Source: Haladaptatus paucihalophilus DX253
GTDB lineage: Archaea; Halobacteriota; Halobacteria; Halobacteriales; Haladaptataceae
Assembly: GCF_000376445.1 (NCBI RefSeq)
Contig: NZ_AQXI01000001.1
Location: 2,877,734 to 2,941,733, forward strand
Direction of reading: 5' to 3'
DNA length: 64,000 bases
The position numbers and the translations under genes are program-made. Below, piece after piece: positions 24,739 through 33,995 of the stretch. The notes below the pieces were generated by a model that did no database searches, was not told where the DNA came from, and saw only the letters and a program-made list of their open reading frames with translations. Every line of letters begins with the position of its first letter. Position 1 is the stretch's first letter.

Positions 24739-26331
24739 ATGTCAGAATCAGGCTTTGGACAGCGACGCATGGGCGGCCGACCGATGTTCATCCTCAGCGA
24801 GGGGACGGAACGGACGCAGGGTCGTGACGCTCAGTCCTCCAACATCTCCGCCGGTAAAGCGGTCAGCGAGGCCGTACGAACCACACTCGGTCCGCGCGGG
24901 ATGGACAAGATGCTCGTCTCGGACGACGGCGACGTGGTCATCACGAACGACGGGGTGACGATTCTCGACTCGATGGACATCGAGCACCCCGCCGCCCAGA
25001 TGATCGTCGAAGTCTCCCAGACACAGGAGGACGAAGTTGGCGACGGGACGACCACGGCGGCGGTGCTCGCCGGGGAACTCCTCGCAAAAGCCGAGAACCT
25101 GCTCGAACAGGACGTGCACGCGACGACCATCGTGGAAGGTTACGCTCGCGCCCGCGACATCGCGCTCGAAGCCGTGGACGACCTCGCGCTCGACGTCGAT
25201 ATCGACGACGACCTCCTGCAACAGGTCGCCGAATCCAGCATGACCGGCAAGGGAACCGGCGACATCACGACCGAGCGCCTCGCCGAAGTCGTCGTCAACG
25301 CTGTCCGCGGCGTCGAAGGCGACGAGGGAATCGACCGCGACGAGATTCGCGTCCTCACCCAAACCGGGTCGAGTTCCAGCGCCACGGAACTCATCGAGGG
25401 CATCGTCACCGACGCGGAACCCGCACACAAGAACATGCCGCGCTCGGTCGAGGACGCGACCATCCTCGCCACCGACGGTTCCTTCGGCGTCCGCGAAACC
25501 GAAATCGACGCCGAGTACTCCGTCGATAACGTCGAGCAACTCACCGCCGCGATGGACGCGGAAAACGACCAGCTCCGCGAACTCGCCGACGCCATCGCCG
25601 ACGCCGGCGTCGATGTCGTCTTCTCGCACTCGTCCATCGAGGACCGCACCGCGGCGTACCTCGCCGAACACGGCATCCTCGCCTTCGAGGACGTGGACGA
25701 CGACATGACGAGCGCCATCGCCCAGTCCACGGGCGGCAAGCGCACGGGCAAGCCTGACGACGTTGACGACGACGAACTCGGCCACGCCGACTCCATCCGC
25801 GTCGAGAAGTACGGCGACGAGGACCTCGTGTTCATCGAGGGTGCCGACGAGGCACAGTCCGTCACCGTCTTCGTCCGCGGCGGCACGGAACACGTCGTCG
25901 ACGAACTGGAGCGCGCCATCGAGGACGCACTCGACGTCGTGTCCTCCGCCGTCGAAACCGAGAACGTCGTTCCCGGCGCTGGCGCGATCGAAACCAGCAT
26001 CGCGGGCCGCGTCCGCGACGAGGCCGCGGGCATCGAGGGCCGCCAGCAGCTCGCCGTCGAGGCGTTCGCCGACGCCATCGAAGTCCTCCCGCGAACCCTT
26101 GCGGAGAACACCGGCATGGATCCCATCGACGCGCTCGTGGACCTCCGCGCCGCGAACGACGACGAGGAAGGCAGCGCGGGCATCATCTCCTCGGGCGAGA
26201 CCGGGAAAATCGCGAACCCCGTCGAGGAAGGCGTCATCGACCCCGCCGCCGTCAAGGGTGAGGCCGTCGAGAGCGCCACCGAGTCCGCGACGATGATCGT
26301 CCGCATCGACGACGTTATCGCCGCCGAATAA
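24739..26331 (+). CDS. thsA: Thermosome subunit (group II chaperonin)
   Basis: A 530-residue group II chaperonin subunit that folds proteins in an ATP-driven double ring. Motifs: [11 protein letters not shown] (about 51-61), the nucleotide-binding [15 protein letters not shown] (about 93-107), and [11 protein letters not shown] near residue 415. Compared with CCT/thermosome relatives the length is normal. The ATG at 24739 is fixed by the promoter box 32 nt upstream; the frame opens farther up but upstream codons are not conserved. Haloarchaea usually have two or three paralogues; which one this is cannot be told, so the symbol is tentative. Confidence 0.95.
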   Translation: MSESGFGQRRMGGRPMFILSEGTERTQGRDAQSSNISAGKAVSEAVRTTLGPRGMDKMLVSDDGDVVITNDGVTILDSMDIEHPAAQMIVEVSQTQEDEVGDGTTTAAVLAGELLAKAENLLEQDVHATTIVEGYARARDIALEAVDDLALDVDIDDDLLQQVAESSMTGKGTGDITTERLAEVVVNAVRGVEGDEGIDRDEIRVLTQTGSSSSATELIEGIVTDAEPAHKNMPRSVEDATILATDGSFGVRETEIDAEYSVDNVEQLTAAMDAENDQLRELADAIADAGVDVVFSHSSIEDRTAAYLAEHGILAFEDVDDDMTSAIAQSTGGKRTGKPDDVDDDELGHADSIRVEKYGDEDLVFIEGADEAQSVTVFVRGGTEHVVDELERAIEDALDVVSSAVETENVVPGAGAIETSIAGRVRDEAAGIEGRQQLAVEAFADAIEVLPRTLAENTGMDPIDALVDLRAANDDEEGSAGIISSGETGKIANPVEEGVIDPAAVKGEAVESATESATMIVRIDDVIAAE

Positions 26332-26447
26332 GCGCGGTTTCCGCCCTCGACTTTCGATTTTTCGGAGCCCCGTCCGTCTCGACTCGTCCCGATCCGTTGC
26401 GACCGGAAGTAGCAAGTTCTAACCCCGACCGGTGTCAATTACCGCCG

Positions 26448-26711
26448 ATGAGCGACCGCATCATCTCCAGCCGCCCTATCTTCCTCGCCACCGCGGTAAC
26501 CGTCGTGCTCGCCGCCGGGGGTATCGGACTCACGGTCGGTGCGACCGGACAGAACCGCGGAAAGACGCTCTCGCTGTTCGGGCTCTCGCTGTTCGACATG
26601 AGTCCCGTCTCCATGGCCGTGTTCGGAATGGTGCTCACGACCGTCGTCCTCGTCCTGCTGTTCGCGCTCGTTTCGTTCGCCTCGCGCTTCGACAGCAACA
26701 GCGTGGCGTGA
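26448..26711 (+). CDS. Small two-TM membrane protein
   Basis: An 87-residue protein with two membrane segments: PIFLATAVTVVLAAGGIGLT (about 10-29) and MAVFGMVLTTVVLVLLFALV (about 56-75). The loop is short and contains GKTLSLFG. I do not recognise the family, although similar small haloarchaeal membrane proteins are widespread. The next gene (26793) encodes another small two-TM protein in the same orientation, which suggests a linked role. Confidence 0.75.
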   Translation: MSDRIISSRPIFLATAVTVVLAAGGIGLTVGATGQNRGKTLSLFGLSLFDMSPVSMAVFGMVLTTVVLVLLFALVSFASRFDSNSVA

Positions 26712-26792
26712 ACGGACGACGGACCCGAGCGAGGTGATACGCCGTGACGTGAGACGGAAACCGTTTTTCCCATCGAAGAAGTTCCATTCGGT

Positions 26793-27065
26793 ATGGCAAC
26801 CGGAACCCGTTCGCGCACGTCGAAAAAAGGGGCCACGACCGGCGACCTGCTCGCCGTCGCGGCCACGATTCTGCTGGCGAACGTGCCGACGCTCTTCGCG
26901 TTCTACGTCATCCTCGACACGTACGACCCGCTGACGACCGACCTCTCGTTCGTCCAGTACGTCACGACGACGATGAGCGGCGCGGTCATCTTCGCCGTCC
27001 TCTGGACGGGCATCGTTTTCTTCGCCTACGGGCCGTCGCTGTCGCGGCGATGGAACGGCCGCTAA
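26793..27065 (+). CDS. Small two-TM membrane protein
   Basis: A 90-residue protein with a basic N-terminus (TGTRSRTSKKG), a membrane segment LLAVAATILLANVPTLFAFY (19-38) and a second one around GAVIFAVLWTGIVFFAYG (62-79). The ending SLSRRWNGR is positively charged, so both ends are probably cytoplasmic. The family is not recognised by me. It sits between the similar gene at 26448 and the convergent TFB gene. Confidence 0.72.
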   Translation: MATGTRSRTSKKGATTGDLLAVAATILLANVPTLFAFYVILDTYDPLTTDLSFVQYVTTTMSGAVIFAVLWTGIVFFAYGPSLSRRWNGR

Positions 27066-27104
27066 CGGGGCAAAGACGCAAAATAATTCGATTTTCGTGC
27101 GGTT

Positions 27105-28079
27105 TTACGGCGCGATGGTGCCTTCTTCGGCGTCGAGCAGTTCGTGGTAGCGGTTGCGAATCGTGACCTCGCTGATGTTCGCCACGTCGCTGACCTCGCT
27201 CTGGGTGACTTTCTCGTTGGTCAGGAGCGCGGCGGCGTAGACGGCGGCCGCGGCGAGGCCGACGGGAGACTTTCCGCTGTGGAGGCCCTTCTCGGTCGCC
27301 GTGTCGAGCAACGAGCGGGCGCGGCGTTCGGTTTCGTCCGAGAGGTCGAGTTCCGAGGCGAAGCGCGGGACGTAGCTCTTCGGGTCGGCGGGTTCGATTT
27401 CGAGGCCGAGTTCGCGTGCGATGTAGCGGTAGGTGCGAGCGATTTCGTCCTTCTCGACGCGCGACACGGCCGTCAACTCGTCCAAGCTCCGCGGGGTTCG
27501 GGCCTGTCGCGCGGCGGCGTACAGCGCGCCGGTTGCGACGCCCTCGATGGAGCGCCCCGGTAGGAGGTCCTCGTCGAGTGCGCGGCGGTAGATGACGCTC
27601 GCGGTTTCCCGAACGGTATCGGGCAGGCCGAGCGAACTCGCCATGCGGTCGATTTCACCGAGGGCCTGCTTGAGGTTCCGTTCCTTGCTGTCGCGGGTGC
27701 GGAAGCGCTCGTTCCACTTGCGGAGTCGCTGCATCTTCTCGCGCTGGCGGGAACCGAGCGAGTTGCCGTAGGCGTCACGGTCGCGCCAGTCGATGTTGGT
27801 CGATAGGCCCTTGTCGTGCATCATGTTCGTCGTCGGCGCGCCGACGCGGGACTTCTGCTCGCGTTCGCTGGCGTCGAAGGCGCGCCACTCGGGGCCGCGG
27901 TCCACCGCATCCTCCTCGACGACGAGGCCGCAATCGTCACACACCCGCTCACCGCGCTCCTCGTCGGTGACGAGCGGGCCGCCACACTCGGGACACCGCT
28001 GTTGCTCGTCGGCTTGCGTCTTGGTTTGCTCACCGGTTGTTTCCGTTTCTTCGGTCGGTCGGGTACGTGTATCAGTCAT
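27105..28079 (-). CDS. tfb: Transcription initiation factor IIB (TFB)
   Basis: A 324-residue TFB, which bridges TBP-DNA and RNA polymerase at archaeal promoters. The N-terminal zinc ribbon has C29-x2-C32 and C47-x2-C50 (RCPECGG ... VCDDCGL). The B-reader/linker region includes GPEWRAF and the conserved RVGAPTTNMMHDKGLST. Two cyclin folds follow (about 125-215 and 220-315), ending with SEVTIRNRYHEL, the HTH that reads BRE. Haloarchaea carry many TFB paralogues; this one is full length. The first 28 residues (TEETETTGEQTK) are an acidic, variable extension. Confidence 0.96.
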   Translation of the reverse strand: MTDTRTRPTEETETTGEQTKTQADEQQRCPECGGPLVTDEERGERVCDDCGLVVEEDAVDRGPEWRAFDASEREQKSRVGAPTTNMMHDKGLSTNIDWRDRDAYGNSLGSRQREKMQRLRKWNERFRTRDSKERNLKQALGEIDRMASSLGLPDTVRETASVIYRRALDEDLLPGRSIEGVATGALYAAARQARTPRSLDELTAVSRVEKDEIARTYRYIARELGLEIEPADPKSYVPRFASELDLSDETERRARSLLDTATEKGLHSGKSPVGLAAAAVYAAALLTNEKVTQSEVSDVANISEVTIRNRYHELLDAEEGTIAP

Positions 28080-28348
28080 GGCGTACTATCAGGAACATAG
28101 ATAGAGGGTCATGGTGCACTACGAGAGCCGTAGAATCGATAGACATATCTTATAGAACGTACAGCAACTTAAATCCGGTGGGCAAAAGAGGCATTTTCTC
28201 GATTCGAAAACGGCGGATTCATCCGGGGTTTTGGCAGGAATAATGCAGTATTCGATTTCCCTGCACGACTCGTGATTCGTCCCGCTTTATCAGCAATCCG
28301 GCAGTGAGTATCGAAACCCTTACCGCTCGTCCGGGGGTTCGTCAACAC
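28080..28348. other. Divergent region between tfb and gatC
   Basis: It holds AT-rich stretches, including TCTTATAGAA (about 28147) and ACTTAAATC (about 28167), and a CTTTATCAG 60 nt before gatC. These may be promoter boxes for either side or for a short transcript. No ORF is supported. Confidence 0.4.
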
Positions 28349-28627
28349 ATGAGCGATACGCCTCCCGGACCGGACGAGGTTCGGTACGTCGCACGGTTGG
28401 CCCGCGTCGGGGTTTCCGACGAGGAAGCCGAGCGATTCGCCGGACAGTTCGCCGATATTCTTGGCTACTTCGAGACGCTGGACGAGGTGCCCGAGGTCGA
28501 GCGCGAGGCCGACCTCGTGAACGTCATGCGCGAGGACGAGGTGCGAACCAGCCTCGACCAAGCCGACGCGCTGGACAACGCACCGGAGACCGAAGACGGC
28601 TACTTCAAGGGGCCGAACGTCTCATGA
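28349..28627 (+). CDS. gatC: Glutamyl/aspartyl-tRNA amidotransferase subunit C
   Basis: A 92-residue GatC, the small clamp that joins GatA and GatB in the enzyme making Gln-tRNA(Gln) or Asn-tRNA(Asn). It has the family pattern VRYVARLARVGVSDEEAERF (about 11-30), ILGYFETLDEVPEVE and the ending GYFKGPNVS. ATG at 28349 is chosen over the frame start at 28304. The stop overlaps gatA (ATGA), so the pair is translationally coupled. gatB is not in the window. Confidence 0.92.
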   Translation: MSDTPPGPDEVRYVARLARVGVSDEEAERFAGQFADILGYFETLDEVPEVEREADLVNVMREDEVRTSLDQADALDNAPETEDGYFKGPNVS

Positions 28628-29892
28628 GCGACCAGATATTCATCACCGAGGAGACCATCGACGGCGCGGACGACGGCCCGCTCGCCGGGACGACGGTCGC
28701 CGTCAAGGACAACATCAGCACCGAGGGCGTCCGAACGACCTGCGGGTCGGCCATGCTGGAGGAGTACGTCCCGCCCTACGACGCCACGGTCGTCACGCGA
28801 CTGAAGGAGGCCGGGGCGACCATCGTCGGCAAGACCAACATGGACGAGTTCGGCATGGGGACGACGACCGAAACGTCCGCCTTCGGCCCCACCGAAAACC
28901 CCGTCGCCGAGGGTCGCGTTCCGGGCGGCTCCTCGGGCGGGAGCGCCGCGGCGGTCGCGGCGGGTGAGGCCACGCTCGCGCTCGGAACCGACACGGGCGG
29001 GTCGATTCGCTGTCCTGCCGCGTTCTGTGGCGTCGTCGGCATCAAGCCGACCTACGGACTCGTCTCGCGCTACGGCTTGGTCGCCTACGCGAACAGTCTG
29101 GAGCAGATCGGTCCCATCGCGCCGACCGTCGAGGAGGCCGCGACCCTGCTCGACGTCATCGCCGGACCCGACGACCACGACGCGACGACCCGCGAGGAAG
29201 GCGCTGACGCCGATTACGCGAGCGCCGCGGACGGCGAGGTGGACGGACTCGACATCGGCGTCCCGACGGAACTCGTAGAAGGGGCGGACGAAGGCGTCGT
29301 CGAGCGGTTCTGGGACGCCATGGACGACCTCGAAGCGAAGGGCGCGACGGTCCACGAGGTGTCGCTTCCCTCGGTCGAACACGCCGTCGAGGCGTACTAC
29401 GTCATCGCCATGTCCGAAGCGTCCTCGAACCTCGCGCGCTACGACGGGGTTCGCTACGGCAATTCGGGAGGGTTCGACGGCAACTGGAACGAGACGTTCT
29501 CCGAGACGCGCGAGGAGGCCTTCGGCGACGAGGTGAAACGACGCATCCTGCTCGGTACCTACGCGCTTTCTGCGGGGTATCACGACAAGTACTACAAGAA
29601 AGCACAGGACGCCCGAGCGTGGCTCAAGCAGGACTTCGACTCGGCGTTCGAGGACGTAGACGTGCTCGCCAGTCCGACGATGCCCACGCCGCCGTTCGAA
29701 CTCGGCGAGAGTCTGGACGACCCGCTGCAGATGTACCTCGCCGACGCGAACACCGTCCCGGTCAACCTCGCCAACCTCCCCGCGATTTCCGTCCCGGCGG
29801 GCGAAACCGACGGACTTCCCGTCGGCGTGCAGTTCATCGGGCCGAAATTCGGCGAGAAGCGCGTGATTCGGGTTGGAAGCGCGTTGGAGTAG
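28624..29892 (+). CDS. gatA: Glutamyl/aspartyl-tRNA amidotransferase subunit A
   Basis: A 422-residue amidase that frees ammonia from glutamine for tRNA amidation. The amidase-signature triad is visible: Lys28 in AVKDNIS, the cis-Ser in GGSSGGSAAAVAAG (about 102-115) and the nucleophile Ser in DTGGSIRCPA. It is somewhat short at the N-terminus, as in other haloarchaea. The start overlaps gatC. The last 13 codons have a degenerate second copy at 30519-30556 (see findings). A GTTTTTG run after the stop may end transcription. Confidence 0.94.
   Translation: MSDQIFITEETIDGADDGPLAGTTVAVKDNISTEGVRTTCGSAMLEEYVPPYDATVVTRLKEAGATIVGKTNMDEFGMGTTTETSAFGPTENPVAEGRVPGGSSGGSAAAVAAGEATLALGTDTGGSIRCPAAFCGVVGIKPTYGLVSRYGLVAYANSLEQIGPIAPTVEEAATLLDVIAGPDDHDATTREEGADADYASAADGEVDGLDIGVPTELVEGADEGVVERFWDAMDDLEAKGATVHEVSLPSVEHAVEAYYVIAMSEASSNLARYDGVRYGNSGGFDGNWNETFSETREEAFGDEVKRRILLGTYALSAGYHDKYYKKAQDARAWLKQDFDSAFEDVDVLASPTMPTPPFELGESLDDPLQMYLADANTVPVNLANLPAISVPAGETDGLPVGVQFIGPKFGEKRVIRVGSALE
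29851..29888 (+). repeat. 38-bp direct repeat, copy A (inside the gatA 3-prime end)
   Basis: GGCGAGAAGCGCGTGATTCG and 18 further bases match 30519-30556 at 33 of 38 positions. Here the sequence encodes the GatA C-terminus GEKRVIRVGSAL. Confidence 0.75.
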
Positions 29893-30105
29893 TCGGATTC
29901 GGGTTTTTGCGGGTGGCAGTCACACCGGTTCGGAAGACGACGATTGAAGAGCGACATCCTTTATAAATCGCTTGATGAGCGTCCAGTTTTACGAGGCAAT
30001 CGGCTATGCCGCGATGGAACTACACTATTCGACGGGAGAATAACGCGGATGATAAACTAGGAATGATATTATAGTATAAATGCCCTATTATCGGTTGCGA
30101 TTCCG
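29893..30105. other. AT-rich region between gatA and the cupin gene
   Basis: Noticeably richer in A/T than the surroundings (CCTTTATAAATCG, ATGATATTATAGTATAAATG). It holds the cupin promoter TATAAA at 30075-30080. No ORF is supported. Confidence 0.5.
30075..30080 (+). promoter_or_regulatory. TATA box of the cupin gene
   Basis: TATAAA sits 26-31 nt upstream of the ATG at 30106, fitting a leaderless transcript. Confidence 0.65.
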
Positions 30106-30423
30106 ATGATAGTCAAAGCAGAAGACGCGGATACGAACGAGTTTCATGGCGTACAGTTCGACGTGCTCGCGGTCGGCGACGAGTCGATGGTGACGAAGAT
30201 GCACCTGAAAGAAGGCAACGACGTTCCGTCGCACAGCCACGAGAGCGAACAGAGCGGATACGTGATTTCGGGCACGTATCGGCTCCACATCGGAGACGAC
30301 GACGACCTGATAGCGGGCGGAGACAGCTATTCGATACCGGGTGGCGTCGAACACAGCTACGAAATAATCGATTCCGGCGAGATTATCGACGTATTCTCGC
30401 CACCGCGAGAGGATTACCTGTAA
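30106..30423 (+). CDS. Cupin-domain protein
   Basis: A 105-residue single-domain cupin. Motif 1 is VPSHSHESEQSGYVISG (H-x-H with a following E, about 44-60), and motif 2 is YSIPGGVEHSYEI with the His ligand. The conserved G(X)5HXH(X)3-4E pattern suggests one bound metal. Such small cupins act as dioxygenases, isomerases or ligand sensors; the activity is not predictable. The base composition is more A/T-rich than neighbours and the gene lies between two copies of a direct repeat, so it may have been acquired. Confidence 0.88.
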   Translation: MIVKAEDADTNEFHGVQFDVLAVGDESMVTKMHLKEGNDVPSHSHESEQSGYVISGTYRLHIGDDDDLIAGGDSYSIPGGVEHSYEIIDSGEIIDVFSPPREDYL

Positions 30424-30518
30424 GCAATTCAGAGACGGCCGTCGGCATCGAATCGACCGACGGGCACGTTTCACGGTCCCGACTCGTGTCCGACCGCGCC
30501 GATACTCCGTCCAAACCG

Positions 30519-30556
30519 GGCGAGAAGCGCGTGATTTGGGTCGGTCGCGCGTCGGA
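30519..30556 (+). repeat. 38-bp direct repeat, copy B (remnant of the gatA end)
   Basis: Matches the gatA 3-prime end (29851-29888) at 33 of 38 positions. In the same relative frame it would read GEKRVIWVGRAS, so it looks like a leftover piece of gatA placed beyond the cupin gene. Confidence 0.7.
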
Positions 30557-30650
30557 ACAACGTCCTTTCTCGCCCACGGAGTCGTCTGAAATCGATTTCC
30601 CGGGATGGTGGTGCCAACGGATATTTCTTCCCGGCAGTTCGATTGCCGGT

Positions 30651-31316
30651 ATGGTTGGTACCGTCGTCGAAGTCGAGATTCCCGCCGACGAGTTCGCGCT
30701 CTGGGAGACGTTGACCGAACACGAGGACCTGGAATTCGAAATCGAGCGCGTGGTCGCCCACGAAGACGACCGGGTGATGCCGTTCGTTTGGGCGAACGGA
30801 GGGGGCGAGGGAACGGAATCGATACTCGAAGACGACACGAGCGTCGAGAACCTGACGTTGCTCGCCGACTTGGAGGACGAACAGCTGTACCAGATGGAGT
30901 GGACCGACCACATCCAGACGCTCGTTCACATCCTCGTTGACGAGGAGGCGACCGTCCTCTCCGCGTCCGGCAACAGCACCCATTGGCACCTCCGCATCCT
31001 GTTCCCCGACCGTGACGCGCTGTCGGACACCTACGAGTACTGCCGCGAGAACGACCTCTCGCTCGACATACGGAACATCTATCAGTTAGAAGAGGGCCGC
31101 AAGGGACGGTTCGGACTCACCGACGATCAGCAGGACACGCTGACCTTGGCGTTCCAGAAGGGATACTACGACATCCCCCGCGAGGCATCGGCCGAAAACC
31201 TCGCGGACGACCTCGACGTATCGCACCAAGCCGTCTCCGAGCGACTGCGCCGGGGGCATCGAAGCCTCGTGAAAAATACGCTGATAATCGGCCGGGACAC
31301 CGACGAATCGGAATAA
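30651..31316 (+). CDS. HTH_10 transcriptional regulator
   Basis: A 221-residue haloarchaeal HTH_10 regulator. The N-terminal part (VGTVVEVEIPADEFALWETL) is the sensory beta/alpha module. The C-terminal HTH_10 reads LTDDQQDTLTLAFQKGYYDI, then SAENLADDLDVSHQAVSERL with the recognition helix. The frame is open back to 30486, but those codons include the gatA-like remnant. A GATATTTC box about 25-32 nt before ATG 30651 supports the shorter start. It could regulate the cupin gene next to it (inference). It is one of three HTH_10 genes in the window. Confidence 0.87.
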   Translation: MVGTVVEVEIPADEFALWETLTEHEDLEFEIERVVAHEDDRVMPFVWANGGGEGTESILEDDTSVENLTLLADLEDEQLYQMEWTDHIQTLVHILVDEEATVLSASGNSTHWHLRILFPDRDALSDTYEYCRENDLSLDIRNIYQLEEGRKGRFGLTDDQQDTLTLAFQKGYYDIPREASAENLADDLDVSHQAVSERLRRGHRSLVKNTLIIGRDTDESE

Positions 31317-31320
31317 GAGT

Positions 31321-31671
31321 CTATTCTTCGTACGCGAGGTTCATTATCCACTGCGAGAACGCGTCGCTCTCGGGGTCTATCTCTTCCTCCCCGATGAACG
31401 GCGAGAGCATGTCGCCCGCCATCAACAGCGAGAAGTCGAGGTCCTTCGCGGCGGGCGTGATGAAGTAGGTGTTGTGTCCCTCGTAGACCGTTTCCTGTCG
31501 CTGGACGAACCCTTTCCGCTCCAGCGATTCGACGATTCGGCTTCCCTTCCGCGACGAGACGTCGAGCCGTTTCCAGAAATCGCTCTGATGGATGCCGCCC
31601 GTCTCGCGGACGAGTTCGAGTCCGTTGTACTCGTCCTCGGTGAGGTCCTCCTCGGACGTTGCCGTGCTCAT
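31321..31671 (-). CDS. Winged-helix DNA-binding protein (MarR/Lrp-like)
   Basis: A 116-residue regulator: EYNGLELVRETGGIHQSDFW (helices 1-2), LDVSSRKGSRIVESLERKGF (recognition helix) and the wing TVYEGHNTYFITPAAK. The C-terminal 35 residues are acidic. A TTTAAACG box at about 31694-31701 lies 23-30 nt before ATG 31671, inside the end of the NRDE gene, so it has its own promoter. It converges on the HTH_10 gene with only a few bases between them. Confidence 0.82.
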   Translation of the reverse strand: MSTATSEEDLTEDEYNGLELVRETGGIHQSDFWKRLDVSSRKGSRIVESLERKGFVQRQETVYEGHNTYFITPAAKDLDFSLLMAGDMLSPFIGEEEIDPESDAFSQWIMNLAYEE

Positions 31672-31696
31672 GTTCACTACAGGGACGGGCGGGCGT

Positions 31697-32398
31697 TTAA
31701 ATGTGACCTTCCGCGTTATCGTACGATGTTTCACAGGGCGGGCCGTCGGCGAACTCGTAGGTCCCGGACCCGTCCTCGAACAGGGTCACGATGGACGACG
31801 AGCGGGTGCCGTACCCGTCGCCGTGGACGCACGCTTCGACCTCGTGATTTCGGAGGACCGACTTCGCCCGCTCCCGCCAGTCGGCGAGCGACGGCGGGTC
31901 GTCCGGGTTCGTCGCCGCGAGCGAGAGAATCCGCTCCGATTTCGGTGCCGCGTCGTCGAATCCCCGGTTCACGACGACGTGGACGCCGGGGTCGAGTCGC
32001 GTCATTTCGAGCGTTCCGTCCCATTCGAACAGGGTCGCTTCCGTCGAATCCGCGAGCAGGAGATTGAACCCGGCGTAGGTCCGTTCGTCGAGTTCGTTCA
32101 CGACGAACTCACGGGCGGACGCGGCCGACTCGTGGGAGAGCGCGTCCCGGACGAGGAGGCCGCGGGAGCGTTCGCCCTCCAGTTCGACCCACCGGTTCGT
32201 CACGCCGACGAACAGGCCGCGGTCGTTGTAGCCGATCCACGTTCCGCCCGCCTCCTCGTCCTGTGGGGCGACGACCGTCGGGTTTCGGTCCAGCACGCCG
32301 GGCGGCCGAGACGGCCGCCCCAGCGCTTCGTCCCGATTCGCGGCGGCGACGACGGGTGCATCCTCGAACACCCGCCACGCCACGATGAGTGTACACAC
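31697..32398 (-). CDS. NRDE-family (TANGO2-like) protein
   Basis: A 233-residue protein of the NRDE/TANGO2 family, named for AANRDE (about 19-24). It begins MCTLIVAW; a conserved Cys follows the initiator residue, which in this Ntn-like family may act as N-terminal nucleophile. Other family stretches are GGTWIGYNDRGLFVGVTNRW and the later VVNRGFD. The start codon is GTG. A TTTTATCG box 26-35 nt upstream supports it. In eukaryotes TANGO2 is linked to heme and lipid handling; the archaeal role is unknown. Confidence 0.87.
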   Translation of the reverse strand: MCTLIVAWRVFEDAPVVAAANRDEALGRPSRPPGVLDRNPTVVAPQDEEAGGTWIGYNDRGLFVGVTNRWVELEGERSRGLLVRDALSHESAASAREFVVNELDERTYAGFNLLLADSTEATLFEWDGTLEMTRLDPGVHVVVNRGFDDAAPKSERILSLAATNPDDPPSLADWRERAKSVLRNHEVEACVHGDGYGTRSSSIVTLFEDGSGTYEFADGPPCETSYDNAEGHI

Positions 32399-32531
32399 GC
32401 CAACGGATAGGCGTGGATTCGATAAAAGGGTTGGTCGTCACGGGGTCGTCGTCACCGTCTCGTGCTCGGTGGAATCGTCGGGGGGAATCTCCGAAATCGC
32501 GCCCACCGAACCGCACCTACCGAACTCACAA

Positions 32532-33995
32532 CTACCGGAAGCGCTCCCGAACCGCCTCGCGGTCCACCGTCCCGGAGGTGGTCCGCGGCAGTTCTGCGGC
32601 GGTGTCGAGCAGACGGGGATGCTTGTATCCCGCGAGGCGGTCGTCGCAGAACTCCCGAACCGAGTCGAGCGTGACGGGCGCGTCGTCGTCGGGCACGACG
32701 AGCGCGGCGATTCGCTCGCCCCATTCGTCGTCCTCGACGCCCACGACCGCGACCTCGGCCACGTCCGGATGGTCGCGGAGCACGTCGACGACCTCGCCGG
32801 GGTGGACGTTCTCGCCGCCGGTGACGATGCGGTCGGAGCGGCGGTTCAACACCCACAGTCGGCCGCCTTCGTCGCGGTATCCCACGTCGCCCGTCCGCAA
32901 TCCGTGCTCGCAAAACGCCTCCTCGGTCGCCTCGGGATTCCCGTAGTACCCCGCCATCACTGTCGGCCCGGAGACGACGAGTTCGCCCGGTTCCCCGGGC
33001 GGCGCGAGGGACCCGTCGTCCGCGACGACGGACACGTCGGTGAACACCAGCGGCCGTCCGACGGTGCCGACGTGTGACGCCGCTTCGTCGGGGGTGGCGG
33101 TGGCGATTTGGGAGGCCGTTTCCGTCATGCCGTAGGTGGGACACACCGGAACGCCGCGGTCCGCACACCCCTCGATGAGGTCGTCGCGGGCGGGTGCGCC
33201 GCCGAGGAGGACGAACCGAAGCGAATCGGGGAGGTCGCCCGAATCGAGGAGTCGCCGGAGCATGGTCGGGACGAGCGAGATGCCGGTCGGTTCGTACTCG
33301 CGGAGGTGAGAGAGGGTTTCCTCCGCGTCGAACCGCTTCTGCAGGACGACCGTCGTTCCGTACAGCGTCGAACGGAGGAGCGGTGCGAGTCCGCCCATGT
33401 GGTACGTCGAGAGGCACAGGTGCCAGCGGTCGGCGGGGAGGACGCCGAGGCGGAACGCCGAGGCGGTCGCGCTGGCGTACAGGTTGCCCATCGTGAGCGT
33501 GACGGCCTTCGGGTTGCCGGTCGTCCCCGACGTGAACAGGAGCACTTGCGGGTCCTCGCGCGACCAGTCGGCGGGCGTGAACGCCGCCGGGTCGCGGTCG
33601 GCGAGCGTCGTGTCCGACGGGTCTACCGAGACGACGGGGACGTCCCCCGCCGCGTCGCGGGCGACCGATTCCGTCTCGGCTTCGCAGACGAGCGCCGAGA
33701 GGTTCGTTACGGCCACCTGCCGCCGGAGTTCCGGCGTGGCGAGACGGACGTTCAGCGGGACGAGCACGCACCCGAGTCGCATCGCGGCGTGAACGAGGAC
33801 GACGCCATCCATTCGCGTCTCCATCAGCATCCCCAGGTGGTCGCCCTCTCGAATCCCCAGCGCCGCGAGTTTCCCGGCGATTTCCTCGACCACGGTATCG
33901 AGTCGCTCGTAGGTCCATTCGGTCCCGTCCGACGCCTCGACGATGGCGGTCGCCTCGGGCGACACGTCGGCACGGTGTGTCAGCCAGTCGTTCAT
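32532..33995 (-). CDS. menE: o-Succinylbenzoate-CoA ligase
   Basis: A 487-residue adenylate-forming ligase that activates o-succinylbenzoate with CoA in menaquinone synthesis. It has the AMP-binding P-loop LFTSGTTGNPKAVT (about 158-171), the A5 motif TYGMTETASQI, the hinge GYRDEGGRLWVLNRRSDRI, and the catalytic Lys near the end in TTSGTVDR. General acyl-CoA ligases look alike, but its ATGA overlap with menC (33992-33995) and the men context support menE. It is the last gene of the menA-menC-menE operon. Confidence 0.93.
   Translation of the reverse strand: MNDWLTHRADVSPEATAIVEASDGTEWTYERLDTVVEEIAGKLAALGIREGDHLGMLMETRMDGVVLVHAAMRLGCVLVPLNVRLATPELRRQVAVTNLSALVCEAETESVARDAAGDVPVVSVDPSDTTLADRDPAAFTPADWSREDPQVLLFTSGTTGNPKAVTLTMGNLYASATASAFRLGVLPADRWHLCLSTYHMGGLAPLLRSTLYGTTVVLQKRFDAEETLSHLREYEPTGISLVPTMLRRLLDSGDLPDSLRFVLLGGAPARDDLIEGCADRGVPVCPTYGMTETASQIATATPDEAASHVGTVGRPLVFTDVSVVADDGSLAPPGEPGELVVSGPTVMAGYYGNPEATEEAFCEHGLRTGDVGYRDEGGRLWVLNRRSDRIVTGGENVHPGEVVDVLRDHPDVAEVAVVGVEDDEWGERIAALVVPDDDAPVTLDSVREFCDDRLAGYKHPRLLDTAAELPRTTSGTVDREAVRERFR

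Noticed and set aside
30486-30650. Upstream extension of the HTH_10 gene at 30651
   Set aside because: It contains the gatA-end remnant and a promoter box just before 30651, so the longer start is unlikely.
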